Source: Pelagibacterium luteolum (lineage in GTDB: Bacteria; Pseudomonadota; Alphaproteobacteria; Rhizobiales; Devosiaceae). Taken from it: a DNA stretch of 64,000 nucleotides. This document shows positions 34,401 to 41,645 of the stretch, piece after piece; position 1 is the stretch's first letter, and the number at the start of each line of letters is the position of its first letter. Below the pieces are notes generated by a model. The model had not been told where the DNA came from. It saw only the letters and a program-made list of their open reading frames with translations, and made no database searches. Made by a program: the position numbers and the translations under genes. Where the stretch lies: NCBI RefSeq assembly GCF_900100665.1, contig NZ_FNCS01000001.1, positions 253,001-317,000 of the forward strand, written 5' to 3'.

Positions 34401-36597
34401 GTGTCGCCGAAAGGATTTCCGATCCCGGCGGCACTTGGAAGGCCCCATTCCCGAACAGATCGTTGAACCGCAGCAACACTTGGACATCAGTGCCGCGATC
34501 CACCCCGATCACGGCCGTATTGGCGTGATTGGCACCCGTATTCGATTGCAGAATCTGGGTGTCTACGGTCCCCGAATACCCGTTCACCCCCTGTCGGAAG
34601 GTCACCTGATGCTCGACATCGCCCGAAACGGGCTCGACCACATTGACATTGACCGACCCGACCGCGGTGCCGCCCTTGCCGTCGGCGACGGTGTAAGTGA
34701 AGCTGTCGGGGCCGGAGTAACCGGCATTGGGCGTGTAGGTGATCGTGCCGTTGGGATTGACGACGGCAAACCCGCTCGCCGGACCGCTCACACTGATGAT
34801 CGCGAGGCTGTCCCCGTCGAGATCATAGTCATTGGCCAATACTTTTACCGTCACCGAGCCGTCGACCAGAACACTGGTGTCGTCGCTTGTCGCAACCGGC
34901 ACGGTGTTGGGCGTATCCGAATTGACGGTGATCGCGACATTGGCTGTCGCCTGCCCGCCCTTGCCGTCGCTGATCGTATAGGAGAACCCGTCCGGCCCCG
35001 TGTAGCCGGCATTTGGCGTATAGGTGATCGTGCCATTGCCGTTGAGCACCGCGTTGCCGTTGGCCGGCGTCCCCACGCCAATGACGCTGAGCGCATCACC
35101 ATCGGCGTCGCTGTCATTGCTCAGAACATTCACGGTTACCGAACCGCCCTCGATAACGCTGGCTGCGTCCGCATCGGCCACAGGCACGTCGTTGACAGAA
35201 TTGACCGTCACCGAAACGCTCGCCGTCGCCTGCCCGCCTTTGCCGTCGCTGATCGTATAGGTGAAGCTGTCGGGCCCATGATAATTGGCGTTGGGCGTAT
35301 AGGTGATCGTACCGTTCGAGTTGATGATCGCCAATCCATGCGCGGGCGTTCCGACCCCAGTCACAGTCAGCACATCCCCATCGGGATCGCTGTCATTGGC
35401 CAAAACCGCTATGGCGACCGCACCGTCCTCATTGACCGAGACGCTGTCGCCGGTGGCGACCGGCGCATCGTTGACCGGATGGACCGTCACCGCAACACTT
35501 GCCGTCGCGGTCCCGCCCTTGCCGTCGTTGATGGTGTAGGAGAAGCTGTCTGGCCCGGTATAGCCGGCATTGGGCGTATAGGTGATAGTCCCGTTGGAAT
35601 TTATGACCGCCGTACCGTTACTTGGCGTCCCTACGCCACTGACGCTGAGCGCATCGCCATCAATATCGCTGTCATTGCTTAGAACCGTGACGACGACATT
35701 GCCCCCTTCATTGACCGAAGCGGTGTCACCCGTCGCCACGGGCGCGTCGTTGACGGGGTTGACCGTCACGCTCACCTGCCCTGTCGACTGCCCGCCTTTG
35801 CCATCGCTCAGCGTGTAGGAAAAACTGTCGTTACCGAAAAAATTGGCGTGCGGGGTATAGGTTATCGTGCCGTTCCCATTGAGCACGGCGACCCCATTGG
35901 CCGGCGTGCCGACGCCTGACACCACAAGAGTGTCCCCGTCGGCATCAGCATCATTGGCGAGCACATTGACAGTAGCCGACCCATCCTCATCGACGACGAC
36001 CGTGTCTGGATTGGCGACCGGCGCCGTATTAGGCTCGCCTTCGATACGATAGCGAATTGTCAACTGCGGCGGCGTAGCGCCTTGGGCCGAATAGAAATCC
36101 CAGCCATTGGTCCCTAGCGAAACGAACACCCAGCCCAGATTGGCCTGCCCGCCCGCCCAGGCCTGAACGCTTGCCGTCACGTCAAAATTGGACGCGCCAA
36201 GGTTTGTCGAACCTGTGTTGACGTCGGCGGCGGCTAGCGCTTCAACGCCATTGGTCTGAATGCCCGATCCCGTGCTCGACCATGTACTGTTGCCCGACCA
36301 ATTGGTCAGCATCCTGTGCAGTGTCGCGCCGTCTCCAGTATTGGTGGTGTGCAGCGTTAGCGTGGCGGACAGGATTTCGGCACCCGCCGGAACCTGCGAG
36401 ACAGCATTCCCAAACAGATCGTCGAACCTGAGCAAAACCTGGACATGGGAATTGCGGTCAACACCCAGCACTGCGGTATTGGCATGATTGGCGCCGGTGT
36501 TAGCCTGCAGCAATTGCGTATCGACAGTCGACGCGTACCCATTCACCCCTTGGCGAAAGGTTGTCTCAAACTCCTGCACCTTCGTCTCCACTTCCAC
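31429..36597 (-). CDS. Giant T1SS-exported repeat protein: 2 x [DNRLRE + 5 Ig-like] plus beta-rich C-terminal domain
   Basis: 1722 residues without an N-terminal signal peptide, as expected for type I export. Architecture: DNRLRE-type carbohydrate-binding domain (about 1-189); five tandem cadherin/Ig-like repeats of 93-100 residues (190-663); a second DNRLRE domain (664-843) strongly similar to the first; five more repeats (844-1318); then a 404-residue beta-rich domain that looks like a sialidase-type propeller (1319-1722), ending GFEYSIA, a plausible C-terminal secretion signal. Each repeat carries NDxDxDGD (calcium-type acidic loop), NGTITYTP and FSYTISDGKGG. It should be a surface or matrix adhesin that binds polysaccharide. 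A perfect CtrA-like box lies 134 bases upstream. The exporter genes follow immediately. Confidence 0.93.
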   Translation of the reverse strand: MEVETKVQEFETTFRQGVNGYASTVDTQLLQANTGANHANTAVLGVDRNSHVQVLLRFDDLFGNAVSQVPAGAEILSATLTLHTTNTGDGATLHRMLTNWSGNSTWSSTGSGIQTNGVEALAAADVNTGSTNLGASNFDVTASVQAWAGGQANLGWVFVSLGTNGWDFYSAQGATPPQLTIRYRIEGEPNTAPVANPDTVVVDEDGSATVNVLANDADADGDTLVVSGVGTPANGVAVLNGNGTITYTPHANFFGNDSFSYTLSDGKGGQSTGQVSVTVNPVNDAPVATGDTASVNEGGNVVVTVLSNDSDIDGDALSVSGVGTPSNGTAVINSNGTITYTPNAGYTGPDSFSYTINDGKGGTATASVAVTVHPVNDAPVATGDSVSVNEDGAVAIAVLANDSDPDGDVLTVTGVGTPAHGLAIINSNGTITYTPNANYHGPDSFTYTISDGKGGQATASVSVTVNSVNDVPVADADAASVIEGGSVTVNVLSNDSDADGDALSVIGVGTPANGNAVLNGNGTITYTPNAGYTGPDGFSYTISDGKGGQATANVAITVNSDTPNTVPVATSDDTSVLVDGSVTVKVLANDYDLDGDSLAIISVSGPASGFAVVNPNGTITYTPNAGYSGPDSFTYTVADGKGGTAVGSVNVNVVEPVSGDVEHQVTFRQGVNGYSGTVDTQILQSNTGANHANTAVIGVDRGTDVQVLLRFNDLFGNGAFQVPPGSEILSATLTLQTTNTGNGATLHRMLTNWSDTSTWASIVSGVQTNGVEALTAADVRTGATNLGASSYDVTASVQAWAGGQANLGWVFVSLGTNGWDFYSAQGSIPPQLTITYRAPGGQENVAPTAAIDAGVVNEDGSVVINPLANDTDPDGGTLTIVGIGTPTNGVAVLNSNGTVTYTPNANYNGPDSFSYTISDGQGGTASGTITIVVKPVNDAPVAAGDGAVVTQGGLVVVDVLANDSDVDGDALSVIGVGTPAHGIAVINSDGTVTYTPAGGYSGSDSFSYTISDGKGGEATGTAAVTVNASVPVNTPPVANPDSISVNEDGSVVISVLANDTDANGHALTVTGVGTPGHGTVVINGNGTITYTPTANYHGPDSFTYTISDGHGGAATGAVSITVNPVNDAPVANADTIAVNEDAAVVISVLANDTDIDGDTLTVIGVGAPAHGSAVVNSNGTITYTPSTNYNGADSFTYTISDGKGGQATGTVNVTVNPINDAPVANADSAFVQVGASVVVPVLLNDVDVDGDALTVTGFAVAPQHGTAVVNGNGTVTYTPSAGYVGVDAFIYTISDGKGGSASATVTVNVTEQPDDPLHASYIATAISGSTSARHLEHSNSTKSFYFAGAWWAILPNSANWSIHKFNGTTPDEGQLGGWTIKSTALFASNSSNRADLAWDPVTETLYVMQYNNGTPRLFALDYAAGTDSWVVGSNIVLAGSGGVLSGSQWTSNIEMRLSIDQNGVPVVSAIGASGSSAGLHLGFATSSNLSTWGQVLLDATTDRSGGSNGDSKADIVFFTQGGANKIAVIYSRDGAGSDNDWSIVWRDTPQSAADYVNGWQKEVITDDVNIDNHMAAVSDGTTIYAVIKDDDNSLWLLKGHPGNWDAPLLIVEGGAHDPSRPGIVLDHTNDRLFIYYQESTSDPEGAVFLKVTDADNPTFDSDDIGMMILQGTNASHDMLDPQRPAHAVGTDTGNEFIILAKNQQTNTIWYNDVDLGFEYSIA

Positions 36598-37183
36598 TCA
36601 CGACCGGAGAGGAGGCGGCCCCGCAACTGCCCGCCCATTTGATGATAATTCGCTGCTCACCCGGCGGAATGGCCGCCCCCAGGCGCTGGGCGACCGTGCC
36701 AATCGGCTTACCCTCGCAGCTATTGTGAAGTTAACGTCATATTAATCTATTGTCCATCAGCTTTAATGTTCAAACATAACGGCACAAATTTTCCACCAAG
36801 ACATGACTCTTAGATTTAAAAATTTCCTTTAATAGACAAATTGCTACATATGATTTGAAGAAATCAAACCATTAAAAATAGATTGAATGAAAAATCGAGA
36901 TTCCAAGTACCGGTATAAGAGCGTTAATTTCTCAATTTGACTTATACCAAGACAAAAGTGACCCACGAACTTCAACCGAACAAATGGACGTGACTGCTCA
37001 AAATCGACGTAAGCCGTGAGATATAGAGGCGCATCATCTCTTCCAAACACACGCGTTGATCCGCCCCCGTGGTCGCGGTGTAATCAAACTTTTTCGAGCG
37101 TGTGAGATTGGCCACACTCAGCGTGACCCAAAATGATCTGAAGGCTTCGACGCATCGCGACCAATGCGTGCACAATCAGAGGG
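36598..37183. other. 586-bp AT-rich region upstream of the giant adhesin gene
   Basis: Much more AT-rich than the surrounding genes. It holds the CtrA-like box at 36731-36745, several poly-A/T stretches (36790-36900), and a small hairpin TGATTT-GAAG-AAATCA at 36851-36866. Short minus-strand frames at 36844-37050 and 36972-37175 have no start signals or recognisable motifs and I do not call them genes. Probably a long 5' regulatory region for the adhesin; a decayed small gene cannot be excluded. Confidence 0.45.
36731..36745. promoter_or_regulatory. CtrA-like box TTAA-N7-TTAA upstream of the giant adhesin
   Basis: TTAACGTCATATTAA, a perfect TTAA-N7-TTAA match, 134 bases upstream of the adhesin start at 36597 in an AT-rich leader. 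It is the third such site in the window; by eye I found no others. Confidence 0.6.
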
Positions 37184-38020
37184 TTAGCTCTCGTCTTGCG
37201 GCGCGATCAGGATGGTGATGCCGTGATGGCCCACAGCCCAGAAATGGGGGTTGGCGAAGTCGCTGTCATGGATTTGGTTGCGTTTGCCATACGAAAGCGG
37301 CGTCGCCGTTTCGTCGAGCACGACACCGCCCGCAGCCCGCAGGATCGCATCGCCTGCCGCTGTGTCCCATTCCATCGTACGTCCGAGGCGCGGGTAGAGG
37401 TCAGCCTGACCCTCGGCGACCATGCAGAACTTGAGCGATGAGCCAACCGACGAATAGCCGTCCACTATCAGCTTGGCCAAACGCGCGCTGTCGGCGTTGC
37501 CCCCATGCGACCGGCTGCCGACGAGCGTCAGCCCCCGCTCTGGCGGAACCCGTACGGCGATGGGCCGGATATCGGCGCAACGTCCATCAACGACCTGTGC
37601 CGTAAAGCTACCCGTGGCGGCCTCGCCCCACCAGATGCGCTCAAGCGCGGGCGCATAGACCACGCCCATCATCGGCACGCCGCCTGAGATGACCGCGATA
37701 TTGACCGTAAATTCGCCGTTTCGGGCAATGAATTCCTTGGACCCGTCAAGCGGATCGACAAGAAAGAACTCAGCGCCGCAATCGGGCAATTGCCCAGCAG
37801 CGGCCGCCTCTTCGGCAACGATCGGGATATCGGGATAGGCAGCGACCAGCCGTTCGGTAATCAGCGCCTCCGCTGCCAAATCGGCCTCGGTGAGCGGCGA
37901 TGCATCAGCCTTGGTCGAAACGACGATCTCAGCCCGGCCATAGATCGCCAGGATGACTTTGCCCGCGTCCAGCGCGATATCGACCAAGAGGTTGATGTCT
38001 GGCTGGCCAGCTTTCATCAT
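37184..38020 (-). CDS. cysQ: 3'(2'),5'-bisphosphate nucleotidase
   Basis: 278-residue member of the inositol-monophosphatase superfamily that converts 3'-phosphoadenosine 5'-phosphate to AMP, recycling the by-product of sulfate activation. Metal-binding residues are all present: E70 (PIVAEE), D89 and D92 in DPLDGSKEF (the GSKEF form is typical of CysQ), and a C-terminal EWDTAAGDAIL. Monocistronic, upstream neighbour is a tRNA gene on the same strand. The two leading Met codons are alternative starts. Confidence 0.93.
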   Translation of the reverse strand: MMKAGQPDINLLVDIALDAGKVILAIYGRAEIVVSTKADASPLTEADLAAEALITERLVAAYPDIPIVAEEAAAAGQLPDCGAEFFLVDPLDGSKEFIARNGEFTVNIAVISGGVPMMGVVYAPALERIWWGEAATGSFTAQVVDGRCADIRPIAVRVPPERGLTLVGSRSHGGNADSARLAKLIVDGYSSVGSSLKFCMVAEGQADLYPRLGRTMEWDTAAGDAILRAAGGVVLDETATPLSYGKRNQIHDSDFANPHFWAVGHHGITILIAPQDES

Positions 38021-38116
38021 GAGCGCCGATATTCCGTAGATGAGGACGGTTCCTCATAGCCCCGCGCGGCACTGCGCACAAGACGTTGGACTAAAGGTGC
38101 CGGCGGGAAAGGAAAA

Positions 38117-38191
38117 TGGAGGCAAGGCCTGGATTTGAACCAGGATGACCGGACTTGCACGCCCGGCGCGTCGCCGCTCCGCCACCTCGCC
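38117..38191 (-). tRNA. tRNA-Cys (GCA), with an apparent 8-nt anticodon loop
   Basis: A 75-nt cloverleaf on the minus strand with an encoded CCA end. Acceptor stem GGCGAGG / CCTTGCC (one G-U), 3-bp D stem GCG / CGC with GG in the loop, 4-nt variable region TCAT as in tRNA-Cys, and a T arm CCTGG-TTCAAAT-CCAGG. The anticodon stem is CCGGG / TCCGG, leaving the loop CGTGCAAG, which is 8 bases instead of 7; with U33 in place, the anticodon reads GCA (Cys). A shifted 7-base loop would break two stem pairs. It looks like tRNA-Cys with one G inserted between positions 32 and 33. Confidence 0.75.
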
Positions 38192-38504
38192 CCATAGGAC
38201 GAAATCTGCCTTATGCCGCCGCTATCATCAACTTGGCCCTGCGCATGTGGTTAAGCCAATGCTACCGTTGTGTTTATGCGATCCAATCGCCGCCCTACCC
38301 CGTACCATGAGCAGGCGGCATGAGAACGCTTGACCGTACGGGCTCCGGTCCCTGAAACTGCCCGCCAGACCGGACACGGCACGACCCGAAAGCGATGCGT
38401 AAAAAAAGCAAGGACCTGATCGAGATTAGCCACGTGGGATCGTGTGACCGATATCTGCGTTCAGATGTGCAGCAGCGTGCCTCAACTCAACACACGGAGA
38501 CGAC
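38192..38504 (+). other. Intergenic region between the tRNA and the first sugar-binding-protein gene
   Basis: About 313 bases without a convincing gene on either strand. It must hold the minus-strand tRNA promoter and the plus-strand promoter of the ABC importer operon starting at 38505. The only clear element is a ribosome binding site (GGAGACGAC) just before 38505. I see no repeat or operator that stands out. Confidence 0.4.
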
Positions 38505-39821
38505 ATGAAGACCCTACCTTCGGTTCTGGCAAGAACCACAAGTCTGCTCGGGGCCACTGCGCTCACCTTGTCCGCGCTTCCAGCGATCGCCCAAGACGAT
38601 CTCATCACGCGCAACCGCGTTGGCCCAGCCGATGCAGAGAACGTCCTGACATTCCGCCTGACGGCCTATGACCTTTACAGCGCCGACCCAGCCACTGCCG
38701 AAGGGTTTGAGGCTCTCTTTACCGATTTCATCAACGAGCACCCCGGCTGGCGGATCGAAACGCAACTCCAGACAGGAAATCTCAACGAAGAGCAGGCCCG
38801 CATTCTCGAGCAGGCCCAGGCTGGTCGCGGACCCGATTGTGCCATGATCGATTCCGCCCAACTCGCGACCTTCAAGGAGGCCGGCGTGCTCTCGCCGATG
38901 AACGATTTCCTCACCGACGACGAGATCGCCGATTTCTTCCCCTATGTCCGCGATGCGGTCACCGATGAGGACGGCAATGTCCTGGCGCTCTGGTGGTTCA
39001 CCGATCTGCGCGTTCTCTACCGCAACACCGAAATCGTCCCCGACGCGCCCCAGACCTGGGACGAAACCCAGGCCGCAGCCCTCCAGTCGGTCGAGGCCGG
39101 TTATGAGGGCCTGCTGTTCAATGGCGGGCGTACCGAAGGCACGGCCTTCGACTGGCTGGCCTTTTTCTGGGCCCAGGGCGGCGAACTGGTCGACGACGCG
39201 GGCAAGCCGGTCTTTTATGAAGGCGACAACCGCGAAAAATTCCTCGCCGCGCTCGATTTTTACGACCAGCTCGTGGAAACCGGCGCCGCGCCCCAGCGCG
39301 TGACCACGATCACCAATTACGACGATATCACCGCCGAAGCCGCCGCCGGCACCACGGCAATGTTTATCGGCGGCAACTGGCAATACGCCCAGCTTCAGAG
39401 CACACTCCCCGAGGAGATGGCCAGCCAGTGGGCGGTGTCCGAACTCCCCGGTCCCACGCCCGACCAGCGCGCCACGGGCACCGGCGGATGGTCGATCGCC
39501 GCCCTCAGCGACGATCCGGCCAAGGTGGAAATCTGCGCCGATATCGCCCGGCTCTATGCCGGTCCCGGCAACGCCTTCCAGCGCCTTCTGCCTACATCCG
39601 CAGCGCTTTACAACGAATACGACGAGTTTGCTGGCCCCGAATTTGAAACCTTCGCTGCGGCACTAGAGAATGGCCAGTCGCGTCCAGGCGTGGCGATCTA
39701 TCCGGAAATGTCGACCCAGATCCAGATCATGCTCGGCGAGGTTCTCTCGCAGACCAAGGAGCCAGAACAGGCTCTCAATGATGCAGTGGTTGCTATCGAA
39801 GCTGCCTACGCGCGCCAATAA
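38505..39821 (+). CDS. Sugar ABC transporter substrate-binding protein (family 1)
   Basis: 438-residue periplasmic binding protein with a Sec signal peptide (TLSALPAIAQ). The mature part is a typical MalE-like family-1 solute-binding protein: early hinge VLTFRLTAYDLYS, long helices with acidic surfaces, DCAMIDSAQ, LALWWFTDLRVLYRN (ligand cleft), and a C-terminal helix with MLGEVLSQTKEPEQALNDAV. Delivers an unidentified sugar to the two permeases that follow. A strong hairpin after the stop (39835-39863) probably lowers readthrough so the binding protein is made in excess. Confidence 0.92.
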   Translation: MKTLPSVLARTTSLLGATALTLSALPAIAQDDLITRNRVGPADAENVLTFRLTAYDLYSADPATAEGFEALFTDFINEHPGWRIETQLQTGNLNEEQARILEQAQAGRGPDCAMIDSAQLATFKEAGVLSPMNDFLTDDEIADFFPYVRDAVTDEDGNVLALWWFTDLRVLYRNTEIVPDAPQTWDETQAAALQSVEAGYEGLLFNGGRTEGTAFDWLAFFWAQGGELVDDAGKPVFYEGDNREKFLAALDFYDQLVETGAAPQRVTTITNYDDITAEAAAGTTAMFIGGNWQYAQLQSTLPEEMASQWAVSELPGPTPDQRATGTGGWSIAALSDDPAKVEICADIARLYAGPGNAFQRLLPTSAALYNEYDEFAGPEFETFAAALENGQSRPGVAIYPEMSTQIQIMLGEVLSQTKEPEQALNDAVVAIEAAYARQ

Positions 39822-39834
39822 TCTGACAAGAACA

Positions 39835-39863
39835 GGAGCCGGGCGATTTGGTCCGGCTCCTTT
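39835..39863 (+). terminator. Intercistronic hairpin between binding protein and permease
   Basis: An 8-bp perfect stem, GGAGCCGG (39835-39842) and CCGGCTCC (39853-39860), with a 10-nt loop, followed by TTTA. It is 14 bases after the binding-protein stop and 26 bases before the permease start, so it is best read as a partial terminator or mRNA stabiliser. Confidence 0.65.
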
Positions 39864-39888
39864 ACTCAACTCCAGCGCGCAGACCTTG

Positions 39889-40803
39889 ATGAGCCATAGA
39901 CCATCCCCAGTAACGCACGCGGGCGCCGTTGTCCGCCGGCCCAGTCCGTGGCCGTGGCTCGCGCCTGTCGCGCTGATGATCGGGCTGTTCTATCTCTACC
40001 CTGTCCTCGACGCCCTGCGTCTCGCCTTTACCGACGCCGCGCTGACCAGTAGCGACGAGAACTTTTCCACCCGCGCCCTTTTTGCCGTCCTGTCGAGCCC
40101 CGCTCTCCCGACCATCCTTGGCAACACAGTCATTTTCGTCGGCGCCAGCGTCATCGGCCAGACCCTGTTTGGCCTCGCCATCGCCCTTCTCGTCGTGCGC
40201 GGCGAACGCAACAATTTGCCCGGGATGCTTTTTTTACGGACCATCGTCCTTGCCGCATGGGTCATCCCCGGCATCGCCAACGGCATCATCTGGTCGATGT
40301 TGTTTTCTGAATCCCCCTTCGGCGCCATAAATTCGGTGCTGCGTATTCTGAACATCCCCACGGTCGCCTGGCTCTCGACACCCGCTAACGCGATGATGTC
40401 AGTGGTGATCGCCAATGTATGGCAAGGTACCGCGTTTTCGATGATCGTCCTCTATGCAGCGCTTAGGGCGATCGATCCAACGCTTTATGAAGCGGCCGCC
40501 ATCGACGGCGCGCGCGCCTGGGACCGCTTCCGGTTCATCACCCTGCCTCAGCTCCGTGCTGCGCTTCTGGTCAACGCCATCCTCATTACCATCCAGACAC
40601 TGAACACTTTCGATTCCATAATTTCTCTGACCGGCGGGGGACCGGGTCGGGCCACCGAGGTGCTGTCGCTCTTCACATACAACACTGTCTTTTATAATTT
40701 CGATCTGGCCGGCGGCAGCGTGCTCTCGCTCGTCCTGCTGTTGAGCGCGCTGGCCCTTGCCGCGCTCTACGCCCGGTTCCTGCCGCGCGAGGAGAAACGC
40801 TGA
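39889..40803 (+). CDS. Sugar ABC transporter permease (MalF-like)
   Basis: 304 residues from the ATG at 39889; the frame is open upstream into the binding-protein gene but that part is not native. Six spans (LAPVALMIGLFYLYPVLDAL, TVIFVGASVIGQTLFGLAIALLV and others) with the EAA loop YEAAAIDGARAWDRFRFITLP (about 218-238) that docks on the ATPase. Its stop overlaps the next permease start by 1 base (TGATG). Partner of the permease at 40803. Confidence 0.93.
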   Translation: MSHRPSPVTHAGAVVRRPSPWPWLAPVALMIGLFYLYPVLDALRLAFTDAALTSSDENFSTRALFAVLSSPALPTILGNTVIFVGASVIGQTLFGLAIALLVVRGERNNLPGMLFLRTIVLAAWVIPGIANGIIWSMLFSESPFGAINSVLRILNIPTVAWLSTPANAMMSVVIANVWQGTAFSMIVLYAALRAIDPTLYEAAAIDGARAWDRFRFITLPQLRAALLVNAILITIQTLNTFDSIISLTGGGPGRATEVLSLFTYNTVFYNFDLAGGSVLSLVLLLSALALAALYARFLPREEKR

Positions 40804-41645
40804 TGGCGACTATGCGCGGCTCGTGGATCGGCAATCTGGCGACTTATGTCGTTGCTATCCCCATCGCGGGGTTCTTCCTTATCCCTATCGTCTGGTTGAT
40901 CTCGCTGGCCGTTCGCACGCAGCAGGAAATCTTTCTGGGCGCCGCGCGGTTCATCCCCGAAAAACCCACTCTCGACAATTTCACCCAGATCCTCACCGAC
41001 TCGGGCTTCCTTATTTATCTAGGCAATTCGCTCAAGCTTTCTGCGCTCGGAGCGCTGGGCGCTGTGGTCGTCTCAGCCCCCGCCGCCTACGCCTTTTCGC
41101 GCTTTGCCTTTAAGGGCCGATCCACGGTGATGATGGCGATCCTTGCCGTCCAGATGATTTCCGGCCTGGTCATCCTAATCCCGCTCTATCGCTATATGGG
41201 ACGCCTTGGGCTGCTTGAAAGCCATTTCGGCGTCACCGCGATCTATATAGCCGTCGGCATCCCGCTTTCTGTCTGGCTCCTAAAAAACGCCTTTGACGGC
41301 GTTCCCATCGTTCTCGAGGAAGCCGCGTCGATTGATGGCTATGGCCCGTTCGAAACCTTCCTGCGCATCACCCTGCCGCTCTCCGCCCCCGGCATCGCGT
41401 CGGCCTTCATCCTCAACATGATCCTGAACTGGTCCCAGTTTCTGATCCCCTTCATCATGCTGACCGAAGAATCCCAATGGCCCATCTCAGTGGCCATCTA
41501 TAATTATGCCGGATCGACCACCGCCAGCACGACGCAACTCCTCGCCGCCGCCTGCCTCATCGCCACGGTACCGGCCATCCTGGCCTTCCTGATTTTGCAG
41601 CGGTCGATCGTTTCGGCCCTTACAGCCGGTGCCGTCGACGGCTAA
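40803..41645 (+). CDS. Sugar ABC transporter permease (MalG-like)
   Basis: 280 residues, six membrane spans (AIPIAGFFLIPIVWLISLAV at the N-terminus) and the EAA loop LEEAASIDGYGPFETFLRITLP (about 172-193). Completes the membrane part of the importer. No ATPase gene follows; the operon ends here, its last 4 bases overlapping a convergent gene. The UgpC-type ATPase at 50408-51493 may serve this importer as well (inference; such ATPases are commonly shared). Confidence 0.93.
   Translation: MATMRGSWIGNLATYVVAIPIAGFFLIPIVWLISLAVRTQQEIFLGAARFIPEKPTLDNFTQILTDSGFLIYLGNSLKLSALGALGAVVVSAPAAYAFSRFAFKGRSTVMMAILAVQMISGLVILIPLYRYMGRLGLLESHFGVTAIYIAVGIPLSVWLLKNAFDGVPIVLEEAASIDGYGPFETFLRITLPLSAPGIASAFILNMILNWSQFLIPFIMLTEESQWPISVAIYNYAGSTTASTTQLLAAACLIATVPAILAFLILQRSIVSALTAGAVDG

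Noticed and set aside
31258-35682. A 1474-residue open frame on the plus strand
   Set aside because: It is antisense to the repeat-rich adhesin gene. Repeated codon use leaves the opposite frame free of stops; the translation is His/Arg/Gly-rich with no domain, and it merely mirrors the Ig-like repeats.
36844-37175. Two short minus-strand frames upstream of the adhesin
   Set aside because: AT-rich, no ribosome binding site, no recognisable motif; more likely part of the adhesin's regulatory region.
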